From a virus, in IMG/VR virus record IMGVR_UViG_3300007539_000184, positions 1 to 25,540 of that record: a DNA stretch of 25,540 bases; one strand, written 5' to 3'. The notes beneath the pieces were generated by a model. That model worked only from the letters and a program-made list of their open reading frames with translations. It was not told the origin of the DNA and made no database searches. Position numbers and translations under genes: made by a program. Shown in pieces: positions 1-6,683 of the stretch; within the stretch, counting starts at the first letter, position 1; the number at the start of each line of letters is the position of its first letter.

Positions 1-915
1 ACGCACACCCTAAGAGAAGTACGTTTTCCAGAAGACGTGGTGACTACTATCCCTCACCTACCACTACAAGCATTTATGGATGGGATAAAGAAACAGCTAC
101 GTGGCATCAAGTTTGGTGTAGTTGATGATGGTGGAATCAATACAAGAGCCAACTACACGTTTGCGTATTACCCTGACGAGGTGTTCGCACGAGGAAAGAT
201 TAGCTACAAAGATTGTAGGGACGTAAAGCCTAGGGGTGAGGAAAAGCTCACGTTTAATGTGTCGTCTAAGTCTATCGAGAACAACAAGACAAACCATTAC
301 AACTCGGATTTGTTTTACCGTATGTCGTCTACAAATATCACGACAGGGATACGTAACGCAGTTAAACACTTACGTGCGTACACCCCAATGGATGTTATGG
401 CGACTACCCTAGAGGACTTAGTAAGACACCGCAATAGCGTAGGCCAAGACGAGAATTACGAGATACGCCAGCTATCGAGCTACTTATGTGACAGCGGGGT
501 GATGTGCGCGAAGTTAAGGACAGAGTTACTACACCTACACACGTCTGGACACAACTTCATTGACCCTGTGTACGGCGAGAAGTTAGCTAAGTACGTAAGT
601 GCGTCTAAAGAACAGGCCGAAAATAGCCGCCTAGGGCAAGACTATATATGTGTGCAGGTACGCACCACTAGCACTGGGCATGAGTTTACTTGCCTTGATG
701 TGGACGACCACAAACAACTAGCCCATGACATTAGATACGACAGCCGCCGTAGTGAGCAGAGGTTGACCGATATGCACGCGGGCACACGCGTGACGACTGA
801 GTTACCTGACGATGTGTTGTCAAAGGTATCTGTTCTTACCATAAGCGAAGACAACACGTTCCTTGACGGTGTTGGTTGGAAGTATTGTGACGAGGTGTAC
901 TATGTCTACAAGTGA
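1..915 (+). CDS. Hypothetical phage protein, 5' end cut by the window
   Basis: The reading frame is open from the first base of the window, and the 12 codons before the GTG at 37 read as ordinary protein, so the gene very likely begins upstream. If it did start at 37 (GTG GTG) it would encode 292 aa. I do not recognise the family. The protein is hydrophilic, with no signal peptide, membrane segment or obvious catalytic motif; it contains scattered histidines and cysteines (for example a LLHLHTSGHNF stretch near residues 164-174) without a clear zinc-site spacing. It ends 14 bases inside the next gene, so the two are probably translationally coupled. It appears to be the first visible member of the early operon. 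Real coding is supported by length, codon use and tight packing; the function is unknown. Confidence 0.75.
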   Translation, partial: THTLREVRFPEDVVTTIPHLPLQAFMDGIKKQLRGIKFGVVDDGGINTRANYTFAYYPDEVFARGKISYKDCRDVKPRGEEKLTFNVSSKSIENNKTNHYNSDLFYRMSSTNITTGIRNAVKHLRAYTPMDVMATTLEDLVRHRNSVGQDENYEIRQLSSYLCDSGVMCAKLRTELLHLHTSGHNFIDPVYGEKLAKYVSASKEQAENSRLGQDYICVQVRTTSTGHEFTCLDVDDHKQLAHDIRYDSRRSEQRLTDMHAGTRVTTELPDDVLSKVSVLTISEDNTFLDGVGWKYCDEVYYVYK

Positions 916-1216
916 TGTAAAAAGAATTATTTACGGTTGGAACCCCTATACGTACGCTTCTGACCCGTCCTACTCGGTGATATTTAATTGTGCGGACATG
1001 GAGCAAGTTACTGTAACGTGTATGGGTGTCAATTGTATTGACTCGGAGTTGGACAGCACCTACGATAGCCCCGATGACCTACCCGTGTGGGCGCAAGAAA
1101 GGATAGCCATGTTGATGGCGTGCCAAGACGGGCAGACAATAAACCATATTGGTAGGCGCGTTAACGCCGATTGCTTTTGGTTATTCGGTGGTGGGGAGGA
1201 AATAGAATGCAAATGA
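902..1216 (+). CDS. Hypothetical small phage protein
   Basis: Encodes 104 aa beginning MSTSDVKRIIYGW. An upstream in-frame start at 863 is possible, but the ATG at 902 has a GAGGTG ribosome site just before it and gives the short overlap typical of this operon, so it is preferred. The protein is acidic and rich in aromatic residues and cysteine, with no recognised domain. It overlaps the previous gene by 15 bases and the next by 10, indicating coupled translation. Function unknown. Confidence 0.6.
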   Translation: MSTSDVKRIIYGWNPYTYASDPSYSVIFNCADMEQVTVTCMGVNCIDSELDSTYDSPDDLPVWAQERIAMLMACQDGQTINHIGRRVNADCFWLFGGGEEIECK

Positions 1217-1332
1217 CGTATAAAGGGTATTGCGCACTAGGCGGTGCGTCTAACCCCTCACTTTATAAGAGGGATATATACCTAGGCAAGTGGTATATGC
1301 ACACGGCGTATTACATGCGAGCGTGGCGGTAA
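1207..1332 (+). CDS. Very small phage protein (41 aa)
   Basis: A short gene starting MQMTYKGYCALGGASNP and ending in YMRAWR. A GGAGGA ribosome site lies six bases before the ATG at 1207; an alternative ATG at 1213 is too far from it. The TYKGY...GG.SNP..Y pattern with a tyrosine/tryptophan-rich tail is one I associate with tiny phage proteins of unknown role; this is recognition of style, not a family assignment. It overlaps the previous gene by 10 bases, and its TAA shares a base with the next ATG, which supports it being translated. Confidence 0.6.
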   Translation: MQMTYKGYCALGGASNPSLYKRDIYLGKWYMHTAYYMRAWR

Positions 1333-1493
1333 TGGATAAAATAATAGTACCTGACGCAGCAATACGTGAGTACAACAAAAAGTATGGAAAGTACCTACCG
1401 AAACCTCAAGTAGACGTACCCATTCCAATAGACGAAGACGCAATGTACGAAGTATATTTAGAATTAATTAATAAAGGAGAAGACAATGTTTAA
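1332..1493 (+). CDS. Hypothetical small phage protein (53 aa)
   Basis: Starts MDKIIVPDAAIREYN. The ATG at 1332 overlaps the preceding stop (TAATG), so translation is probably coupled; a Shine-Dalgarno is weak (GGCGG). An in-frame GTG at 1290 would give 67 aa but would lie inside the preceding small gene and lacks a good ribosome site. The protein is acidic at its C terminus, with a proline-rich middle (PKPQVDVPIPID). No domain recognised. Confidence 0.55.
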   Translation: MDKIIVPDAAIREYNKKYGKYLPKPQVDVPIPIDEDAMYEVYLELINKGEDNV

Positions 1494-1809
1494 GAAATTA
1501 GTGGTAGGATTACTTTTGGCAACTGGTATCAGCAGCGCAACACACGCGCTGACTGTGGAACAATTTAAACAACTATCGGAGGGGGGCTTACGAAAGGCTA
1601 CCATCATGTACCTTGGTGGGGTGAACGATGCCGTAAAAATTATGGCTACGTGGGCAAACGAAGACTGCGCAAAGTGGAAAGTGTTATCACCTAACCAGAT
1701 CGTAGCAGCGTTCGAGGCGCACTATGCCGACATTGAAGACAAACAGATACTCATAGGTTACTGGGCGTTTGAGTACTCACTTAAAAATGGCGGGTGTGCT
1801 GATGAATGA
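1486..1809 (+). CDS. Secreted periplasmic protein, Rap1a/Tai-immunity-like
   Basis: A 107-aa protein with a clear Sec signal peptide: MFKK, a hydrophobic core at residues 5-14, and a likely cut after THA (residue 21). The mature part has two cysteines (C61, C104) that could form a disulfide. The order YLGGVNDA, a central cysteine, a helical segment and a final cysteine resembles the Rap1a/Tai family, whose members are periplasmic immunity proteins of type VI amidase effectors; in phages, related proteins occur without proven function. I judge this from pattern only. The ribosome site is AAGGAG ahead of the ATG. In a phage early operon it could protect or alter the cell envelope, for example superinfection exclusion, but this is inference. 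Confidence 0.65.
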   Translation: MFKKLVVGLLLATGISSATHALTVEQFKQLSEGGLRKATIMYLGGVNDAVKIMATWANEDCAKWKVLSPNQIVAAFEAHYADIEDKQILIGYWAFEYSLKNGGCADE

Positions 1810-1894
1810 GGAATGGGATTACTTGGACTTTATAATTTTCGTATCGATACTAGGAATAGCGGTGCAAGTAATGCGCCACACAATGGGGGTATAG
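1802..1894 (+). CDS. Putative single-pass membrane micropeptide (30 aa)
   Basis: Starts MNEEWDYLDFIIFV and is mostly one hydrophobic helix (residues 9-23), with acidic residues before and basic residues after it. It overlaps the end of the secreted-protein gene by 8 bases. The ribosome site is poor, so expression would depend on coupling. Plausible because the operon otherwise leaves no gaps, but a chance open frame cannot be excluded. Confidence 0.35.
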   Translation: MNEEWDYLDFIIFVSILGIAVQVMRHTMGV

Positions 1895-1895
1895 T

Positions 1896-2015
1896 ATGAC
1901 AAAGAGAGAAACCGAGGCATACGAGGCGGTAGTACGTATAGCTGACGCATTAGAAAAGTTAGTTGGTATGATCGAGGAGGAACGTAATGGCGATGACCCC
2001 AGAGAAGAAAGTTAA
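1896..2015 (+). CDS. Putative small acidic helical protein (39 aa)
   Basis: Starts MTKRETEAYEAVVRIADALE; predicted to be almost entirely helical, with a leucine/valine heptad-like spacing. A GGGGG run precedes the ATG. Its 3' part overlaps the start of the VRR-NUC gene by 29 bases and contains that gene's ribosome site. No family recognised. Confidence 0.45.
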   Translation: MTKRETEAYEAVVRIADALEKLVGMIEEERNGDDPREES

Positions 2016-2310
2016 GGTGACAATAACTAAGCAGCTAGACTCGTTAGGGTGCTACTACTTTTTCCCAGCTACAGGTGGCTATGGTTCGAGTGGTGTGCCA
2101 GATATAGTCGGGTGCTACAAAGGTAAGTTCTTTGGTATAGAGTGTAAGGCGGGTAAGGGTAAGACAACCGCACTACAAGATATGCACCTGAGTAAGATAG
2201 CTATTGCAGGTGGGATAGCTGAGGTCGTGAACGAGGATAACATGCACGATATTGTGAACATACTCAACGGGGCAGCTACTGACCCAAGGCAGTTAGTTTT
2301 AGATTTATAA
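1987..2310 (+). CDS. VRR-NUC domain endonuclease
   Basis: A 107-aa stand-alone VRR-NUC protein, a PD-(D/E)XK superfamily nuclease common in phages and also found in eukaryotic FAN1. The signature is visible: GSSGVPDI with the metal-binding Asp39, then FFGIECKAGKGK with Glu52 and Lys54, then TALQ with Gln64. The length is that of the minimal domain. Stand-alone phage VRR-NUC proteins are proposed to cleave branched DNA such as Holliday junctions, or nicked DNA, during replication and recombination. The ribosome site GAGGAGG lies seven bases ahead of the ATG at 1987. It sits directly upstream of the polymerase region with an 11-base gap to the next gene, consistent with a replication or repair role. 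Confidence 0.88.
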   Translation: MAMTPEKKVKVTITKQLDSLGCYYFFPATGGYGSSGVPDIVGCYKGKFFGIECKAGKGKTTALQDMHLSKIAIAGGIAEVVNEDNMHDIVNILNGAATDPRQLVLDL

Positions 2311-2320
2311 GGAGAATGTA

Positions 2321-2899
2321 ATGAGTAAGGTAAAAAAAGCTAAACACGAAGTTACCCGCACAAAACATGCAAGAGGTTGGGTAGAGGAAACAAAACAAGA
2401 GGGGGCGGCAGTAGTAAGCAAGCCTAAACCTAAACCTAAATATAAAAAGCCGCGATCACCAGCGGTGCTTGCAGCTCAACGCCGCGTACGCTGTGGATTA
2501 TGTCATAAGGAATACGGCAAGAAGTATCTCCCACGCCATTCATGCAAGCCGCCGAGGATAGGTGGGCTTACGCTAACGAAGACAGGTGACGAGTACAAAT
2601 GGAGGCGGTTGGGTATAAATTCTGGCCCAGTAAAACGGCTCGACCACAAAGTTATTGACGCGGAGAAAGAAGTAGCGGGCGTTAGTGATGGCAGCACAGC
2701 AAGTTACTACGAGTTACCAAAGGGCGCGACGGAACTACAACACCTTATCAGTTACAAGAACATGAACTCACAGATAGGTGAGATACTACGTTCGTGTTAC
2801 CGATACGGGCAATCGTCGCACAGTGACCAGCTACGTGATGCAAAGAAGATAAAGTTTTACATTGATGCTGAATTGGAGAGGCTAGAAAAATGGACTTGA
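2321..2899 (+). CDS. Basic zinc-finger protein of unknown function
   Basis: A 192-aa protein. The N-terminal 45 residues are highly basic with a KPKPKPKYKKP run, probably unstructured and able to contact nucleic acid. A zinc-finger-like motif follows, with C58, C61, H73 and C75 (C-x2-C-x11-H-x-C). The C-terminal third is helical. AAGGAG precedes the ATG. It overlaps the DNA polymerase gene by 10 bases, so a replication accessory or nucleic-acid-binding role is plausible. I do not recognise the family. Confidence 0.65.
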   Translation: MSKVKKAKHEVTRTKHARGWVEETKQEGAAVVSKPKPKPKYKKPRSPAVLAAQRRVRCGLCHKEYGKKYLPRHSCKPPRIGGLTLTKTGDEYKWRRLGINSGPVKRLDHKVIDAEKEVAGVSDGSTASYYELPKGATELQHLISYKNMNSQIGEILRSCYRYGQSSHSDQLRDAKKIKFYIDAELERLEKWT

Positions 2900-4725
2900 T
2901 AACGATAGATTTCGAGACGTACTACGATAAGGATTATTCCTTACGTAAGATTACTACCGAAGAATACATACGCAGTGACATGTTTGAGGTTATTGGCGTG
3001 GGTGTGAAAGTAAACAACGAACCAACAGAGTGGGCGAGTGGCTCACACGAGGAAATATATGACTACTTACATTCGTTCGATTGGCAGAATAGTATGGTTG
3101 CTGCTCACAATAATATGTTCGATGGCGCTATTCTTAACTGGCGCTTCGATATTCGCCCTAAGTTTTTTGCCTGCACTTTGTGTATTGCTCGTGCTCTTCA
3201 CGGGGTTGAGGTTGGTGGGTCTCTCGCGGCGGTTGCTAAAAGGTATGCTATCGGGGCCAAGGGAACGGAAGTTCTCGACGCAATCGGAAAGAGACGCACG
3301 GACTTTTCTGCACAGGAACTAGACGCCTACGGTGACTACTGTATCAATGACGTAGACTTGTGCTACGAGTTGTTCAAGTTGATGGGTAGGTCGTACCCAA
3401 AACAGGAACTAAAGTTAATCGACGCCACACTACGTATGTTTATAGAGCCAGTACTGGAGTTGGATGCTGAGTTGTTAGCCGACCACCTTATCGATGTAAA
3501 GGAACGCAAACAATCTTTGCTAGATGCTACTGGCGTAGCCAAGAAAGACCTGATGAGTAACCCTAAGTTCGCCGCACTACTTGAGGCACAGGGTGTTACC
3601 CCACCAATGAAAGAAAGCCTCACTACTGGTAAGCAGACGTATGCCTTCGCCAAGACTGATGCAGGGTTTAAAGCATTACTGAATCACGATAGCCCAGAGG
3701 TACAAGCACTAGCCACAGCACGTCTAGGGCTGAAGTCTACCTTAGAAGAAACACGCACTGAGAGGTTTATAGCTATAGCTTCTCGCGGTAAGTTGCCTGT
3801 ACCCATTAGGTACTACGCAGCACACACAGGTAGGTGGGGTGGTGACGACAAGATCAACATGCAAAACCTACCCAGCCGTGGTGTTGATGGTAAGAAGCTA
3901 AAGAAAAGTATCATCGCACCAGCGGGCTACATGCTAGTTGATTGTGATTCGTCGCAGATTGAGGCACGTGTACTAGCATGGCTAGCAGATCAGCAAGACC
4001 TAGTACAAGCGTTCGCCAAAGGTGAAGACGTTTACAAACACATGGCGGCTGACATATACGGTGTAGAAGTAGAAGACGTTACCAAGGAGCAGAGGTTCGT
4101 AGGTAAGACAGCTATCCTTGGCGCAGGTTATGGCATGGGAGCGCAACGATTTAAGGAGCAGCTCAAGGCGCAGTCAGGTGTTGTCATATCACTTGATGAG
4201 TCACGCCGTATCATAAACGTGTACCGAGATAAGAATTGGAAGATCACACACTTCTGGCGAGCATGTCAGAACATGTTAGTAGAGATGTCCCGTAATTCCC
4301 GGGGTTCCTTCGGGTTCTTGAACACAGTCAAATTTACTACCACAGGATTAGATGGGCGGGTACACCTACCCAACGGGCTGTACATGCGGTACGACAATTT
4401 GGATTACGAACAAGGTGAGCGTGGGCCAGAGTTTAACTACATGACCCGAAAAGGCCGAAACCGTATCTATGGTGGAAAGGTAACAGAGAACATATGCCAA
4501 GCCTTGGCGCGTATAATTATAGGTGAGCAGTTGTTACTTATATCTAAGAAGTATAAGGTGACTATGACAGTACATGATAGTATCGTGTGTGCTGTACCGA
4601 AGAAAGAAATTGAAGAGGGGCAAGCATACATAGAGCAGTGTATGCGGTACGTGCCTACGTGGTGTAAAGGTATGCCGCTCGATTGTGAGAGTGGTTTTGA
4701 TAAATCTTATGGGGGATGTGAGTAA
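2890..4725 (+). CDS. Family A DNA polymerase with 3'-5' exonuclease
   Basis: A 611-aa replicative polymerase. The N-terminal proofreading domain (about 1-165) has all three exonuclease motifs: DFETY (Asp7, Glu9), AHNNMFD (Asp78) and YCIND (Tyr150, Asp154). The polymerase domain has HTGRW near 312 and NMQNLP near 323, motif A DSSQIEAR (Asp353, Glu358), motif B Arg402, Lys406, Leu410, Tyr414, Gly415, and motif C VHDS (His562, Asp563), so it looks active. The residue matching E. coli Phe762 is Leu410, a variant studied in marine phage polymerases in connection with fidelity and lifestyle. There is no 5'-nuclease domain, as is usual for phage enzymes. It overlaps both neighbours, so its translation is probably coupled to the zinc-finger gene before it. 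Confidence 0.96.
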   Translation: MDLITIDFETYYDKDYSLRKITTEEYIRSDMFEVIGVGVKVNNEPTEWASGSHEEIYDYLHSFDWQNSMVAAHNNMFDGAILNWRFDIRPKFFACTLCIARALHGVEVGGSLAAVAKRYAIGAKGTEVLDAIGKRRTDFSAQELDAYGDYCINDVDLCYELFKLMGRSYPKQELKLIDATLRMFIEPVLELDAELLADHLIDVKERKQSLLDATGVAKKDLMSNPKFAALLEAQGVTPPMKESLTTGKQTYAFAKTDAGFKALLNHDSPEVQALATARLGLKSTLEETRTERFIAIASRGKLPVPIRYYAAHTGRWGGDDKINMQNLPSRGVDGKKLKKSIIAPAGYMLVDCDSSQIEARVLAWLADQQDLVQAFAKGEDVYKHMAADIYGVEVEDVTKEQRFVGKTAILGAGYGMGAQRFKEQLKAQSGVVISLDESRRIINVYRDKNWKITHFWRACQNMLVEMSRNSRGSFGFLNTVKFTTTGLDGRVHLPNGLYMRYDNLDYEQGERGPEFNYMTRKGRNRIYGGKVTENICQALARIIIGEQLLLISKKYKVTMTVHDSIVCAVPKKEIEEGQAYIEQCMRYVPTWCKGMPLDCESGFDKSYGGCE

Positions 4726-5024
4726 TGGAAATTTTATTAAATGTTGTATTGGTTGGTAGCTTCGCTATCTTTACTTTAGCCTTAGCCATTAGGATGCTTA
4801 GGAGAACACGTAAAGAGCCAGAAATGCTAGAGCTTACTGAGGAAGAGGTAGATTTGGTGCTATTAGGGGAAGACCCCCACAAAATAGTAGCCGAAAGGTC
4901 AAAGGAGGTGCAGCAGGAAATAGACTATGCCAAAGCCAGACAAGTTATAGAACGCTACTTAGGCACTTGTGAGTGCGAAAATTGCGTCAAGCGCCGCGAA
5001 CTCAAAGAAAAGGAGGAAGTGTAA
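4725..5024 (+). CDS. Small membrane-anchored protein with C-terminal cysteine cluster
   Basis: A 99-aa protein with one N-terminal hydrophobic helix (about residues 4-23), a basic stretch (RRTRK) that should face the cytoplasm, and an acidic helical body. Near the end is TCECENC (C82, C84, C87), a possible metal site. The ATG overlaps the polymerase stop (TAATG), and its own stop overlaps the csrA start. Its place between the polymerase and csrA makes it part of the early operon. No family recognised. Confidence 0.6.
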   Translation: MEILLNVVLVGSFAIFTLALAIRMLRRTRKEPEMLELTEEEVDLVLLGEDPHKIVAERSKEVQQEIDYAKARQVIERYLGTCECENCVKRRELKEKEEV

Positions 5025-5209
5025 TGTTGATCCTTACGCGTAAAGTAGGTGAAGCTATCATCATAGGTGATGATGTAGAAGTTGTAGTGTTAGGCATAAA
5101 CGAGTATGGGCAAGCGAAGATAGGCATCAACGCACCTAGATCAGTTAGTGTCCACCGCCAAGAGATACACAAGAAAATAAAGGAGAGTGGTAATGAGCGA
5201 TTACTTTAA
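5024..5209 (+). CDS. csrA: CsrA/RsmA-family translational regulator
   Basis: A 61-aa protein starting [17 protein letters not shown] and containing [13 protein letters not shown], which match CsrA along most of its length. CsrA is a dimeric RNA-binding protein that binds GGA motifs, often in hairpin loops over Shine-Dalgarno sites, and represses or activates translation. The RNA-contact residues are present: Leu4, Arg6 and the VHR arginine, here Arg45 rather than 44 because of a one-residue insertion in the EYGQA turn; position 7 is Lys where E. coli has Arg. The start at 5024 is chosen because it gives the canonical MLILTR N terminus and has AAGGAGG just before it; an earlier in-frame ATG at 4973 would add 17 residues that no CsrA has. 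It is coupled (TAATG) to the gene before it. Candidate targets in this genome are the hairpins at 8457 and 9750. Confidence 0.93.
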   Translation: MLILTRKVGEAIIIGDDVEVVVLGINEYGQAKIGINAPRSVSVHRQEIHKKIKESGNERLL

Positions 5210-5336
5210 TTGCCAGCATTGTGGGGAGCTGGTATCAGATGAGCCGCAAGAAAACGAACTGACGTGCCACATATGTCTAGCAGAAATCGAGGCTGACGAC
5301 CAACAAGGAGTACGATATGAAAGATCTTGTGTTTAA
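5193..5336 (+). CDS. Tiny zinc-ribbon protein (47 aa)
   Basis: Starts [13 protein letters not shown] and carries two CxxC pairs (C7, C10 and C25, C28), the layout of a small zinc ribbon. AAAGGAG precedes the ATG. It overlaps the end of csrA by 17 bases and the next gene by 20. Such ribbons in phages usually bind nucleic acid or protein partners; the exact role is unknown. Confidence 0.6.
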   Translation: MSDYFNCQHCGELVSDEPQENELTCHICLAEIEADDQQGVRYERSCV

Positions 5337-5661
5337 GCCCGTAGACTTTACCGACAGAGGCACCGCTTACGTTAAGCACCATAGAAAAGTTATGAGTGGC
5401 CCTAAGAGATTCACGACTAACACGCCATGCCCTAAATGTGGTGGGTACCAAAGGCGCTGGTGTAAACAAGGAGCTGAGAAGATGGCTGCGGTATCATCCG
5501 CATGTGTCCCCTGCTCCACCGCTACAACTAGGAAAGTTGAGGAAAAGAAAGGTAGGGATAGGTACCTTAACAAAACATCATCTAACCTTACGATAGAGCA
5601 ACGGCGGGCGATAGAAGACCACCAACACCGAACTAATGATTTAGAGGATTACTTATTGTGA
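5317..5661 (+). CDS. Zinc-finger protein, unknown function
   Basis: A 114-aa basic protein. The cysteines fall in pairs: CPKCGG (C38, C41), C49 and CVPC (C63, C66), suggesting one zinc-binding module in the middle, followed by a charged helical tail. The Shine-Dalgarno is AAGGAG within ACAAGGAGTA, which also matches the left half of the CsrA-binding consensus. It overlaps the tiny zinc-ribbon gene upstream and the nuclease gene downstream. It could be a DNA- or RNA-binding accessory protein; no family recognised. Confidence 0.65.
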   Translation: MKDLVFKPVDFTDRGTAYVKHHRKVMSGPKRFTTNTPCPKCGGYQRRWCKQGAEKMAAVSSACVPCSTATTRKVEEKKGRDRYLNKTSSNLTIEQRRAIEDHQHRTNDLEDYLL

Positions 5662-6332
5662 GCATAGCACCGTGGTCGTTTAGTAAACTTAAAGCGTTCG
5701 AGACATGCCCTAAGCAGTTTTACCATGTGAAGATATTAAAAGAATATCCGCAGAAAGAAACTGACGCTATGCGCTACGGCACTGACGTACACCTTGCGTG
5801 TGAGGAGTACATACGTGACAACAAGCCACTACCTAAGAAGTACGACTACTGTAAACCTTCACTCGATGCACTTAACCGCATCCAAGGGGAGAAGCTGTGC
5901 GAGTACGAGCTAGGGCTAACAGCTAACCTAGAGCCATGCGGGTTCAGAGATGACGATGTATGGTTCAGAGGTATAGCCGATCTAATTATAGTAGACCATG
6001 ACAAGAAGTTAGCGTGGGTTGTGGACTACAAGACAGGCAAGTCGGCACGGTACGCAGACAAGGGACAGCTAGAGCTTATGGCTTTAGCAGTGTGGAAACA
6101 CTTCCCAGAAATAGAGGTGGTGAAAGGTGGCCTGTTGTTTGTCGTGTCTAAAGACCTTATCAGGAGTAGGTACACACGCACTGACGACCAGCGGGCGTTA
6201 ACTGAAAAGTATGTAGGTAAGTATAAACAAATGGTGATCGCATCTGATAGCAACGTGTGGAACGCTAACCCAAGCGGGTTGTGCCGAGCATGGTGTGACG
6301 TATTAGAGTGTCCACATAACGGGAGAGGGTAA
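5658..6332 (+). CDS. Cas4/RecB-like PD-(D/E)XK exonuclease with four candidate Fe-S cysteines
   Basis: A 224-aa protein of the RecB/Cas4-like nuclease family. The motifs are GTDVH (His45), RGIAD (Asp108), VVDYKTGK (Asp123, Lys125) and QLELMA (Gln137), so the nuclease centre is complete. One N-terminal cysteine (FETCPKQF, C17) and three C-terminal cysteines (C209, C213, C218) match the way Cas4 and AddB hold a 4Fe-4S cluster. Members resect DNA ends, usually 5' to 3', feeding recombination; there is no CRISPR array here, so a CRISPR role is not indicated. The start is the GTG at 5658, overlapping the previous stop; the N-terminal WSFSKLKAFETCP motif is canonical for the family and supports this start. 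It lies in the same run of overlapping genes as the SNF2-type helicase, separated from it by three small genes. Confidence 0.9.
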   Translation: MSIAPWSFSKLKAFETCPKQFYHVKILKEYPQKETDAMRYGTDVHLACEEYIRDNKPLPKKYDYCKPSLDALNRIQGEKLCEYELGLTANLEPCGFRDDDVWFRGIADLIIVDHDKKLAWVVDYKTGKSARYADKGQLELMALAVWKHFPEIEVVKGGLLFVVSKDLIRSRYTRTDDQRALTEKYVGKYKQMVIASDSNVWNANPSGLCRAWCDVLECPHNGRG

Positions 6333-6484
6333 TGGGTAAAGGTAGTAGAAGACGACCAACAGCAGATACGGAGCGGTTCAATTCAGAGTTCGACCGTATC
6401 TTTAATAAACCAAAAGAGGATAAGGCAGATGCCGTACAAGAATCCGAAAGACCGAAAGCCGCAGAAAAACGCGCCAGTAGGTAG
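6332..6484 (+). CDS. Small phage protein (50 aa), MGKGSRRRP type
   Basis: Starts MGKGSRRRPT and contains FNSEFDRIFNK. This short layout, a basic GKGS-RRRP start followed by FDRIF, is one I associate with many small phage proteins of unknown role. GGGAGAGGG precedes the ATG. The gene overlaps the nuclease stop (TAATG) and shares 56 bases with the next gene in another frame. Confidence 0.6.
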   Translation: MGKGSRRRPTADTERFNSEFDRIFNKPKEDKADAVQESERPKAAEKRASR

Positions 6485-6683
6485 TAAAGAACACAGAGCA
6501 CGTATGGAACGACAGCGTGCTAGACGTGCGTTCGATAAGAAGCACGGGTACAAGAAACGTAAAGGTAAAGACATATCGCACAACAAGTCGCTAGCCAATG
6601 GCGGGTCGAATGCTGATGGGTACAAGGTAGAAAGTAGTAGTAAGAACCGAGCACGTAACTATAAATCAGGGGGTAAGACATGA
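6429..6683 (+). CDS. Small basic HNH-like protein, probably degenerate
   Basis: An 84-aa, very lysine/arginine-rich protein. The second half has GKDISHNKSLANGG (His51) followed by VESSSKNRARNY (Asn72). This matches small phage proteins with the D-x-D-H-x-x-P-L-x-x-G-G HNH-type core, but the second Asp of the core is Ser50, the proline after His51 is missing and no final metal-binding histidine is seen. It may therefore bind DNA without cutting, or be a distant HNH enzyme. A GAGG ribosome site precedes the ATG. It overlaps both neighbours. Confidence 0.55.
   Translation: MPYKNPKDRKPQKNAPVGSKEHRARMERQRARRAFDKKHGYKKRKGKDISHNKSLANGGSNADGYKVESSSKNRARNYKSGGKT

Noticed and set aside
1831-1836. Perfect TATAAT
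   Set aside because: It lies inside a coding micro-gene, and no -35-like sequence stands 15-19 bases upstream (GAGGAA there).
4973-5023. Longer CsrA starting at 4973
   Set aside because: The added 17 residues overlap the end of the previous gene and would precede the canonical MLILTR start, which has its own AAGGAGG site.
5658-6332. CRISPR link suggested by the Cas4-like nuclease
   Set aside because: No repeat-spacer array and no other Cas gene is present; Cas4/RecB-like nucleases are common in phage replication blocks.
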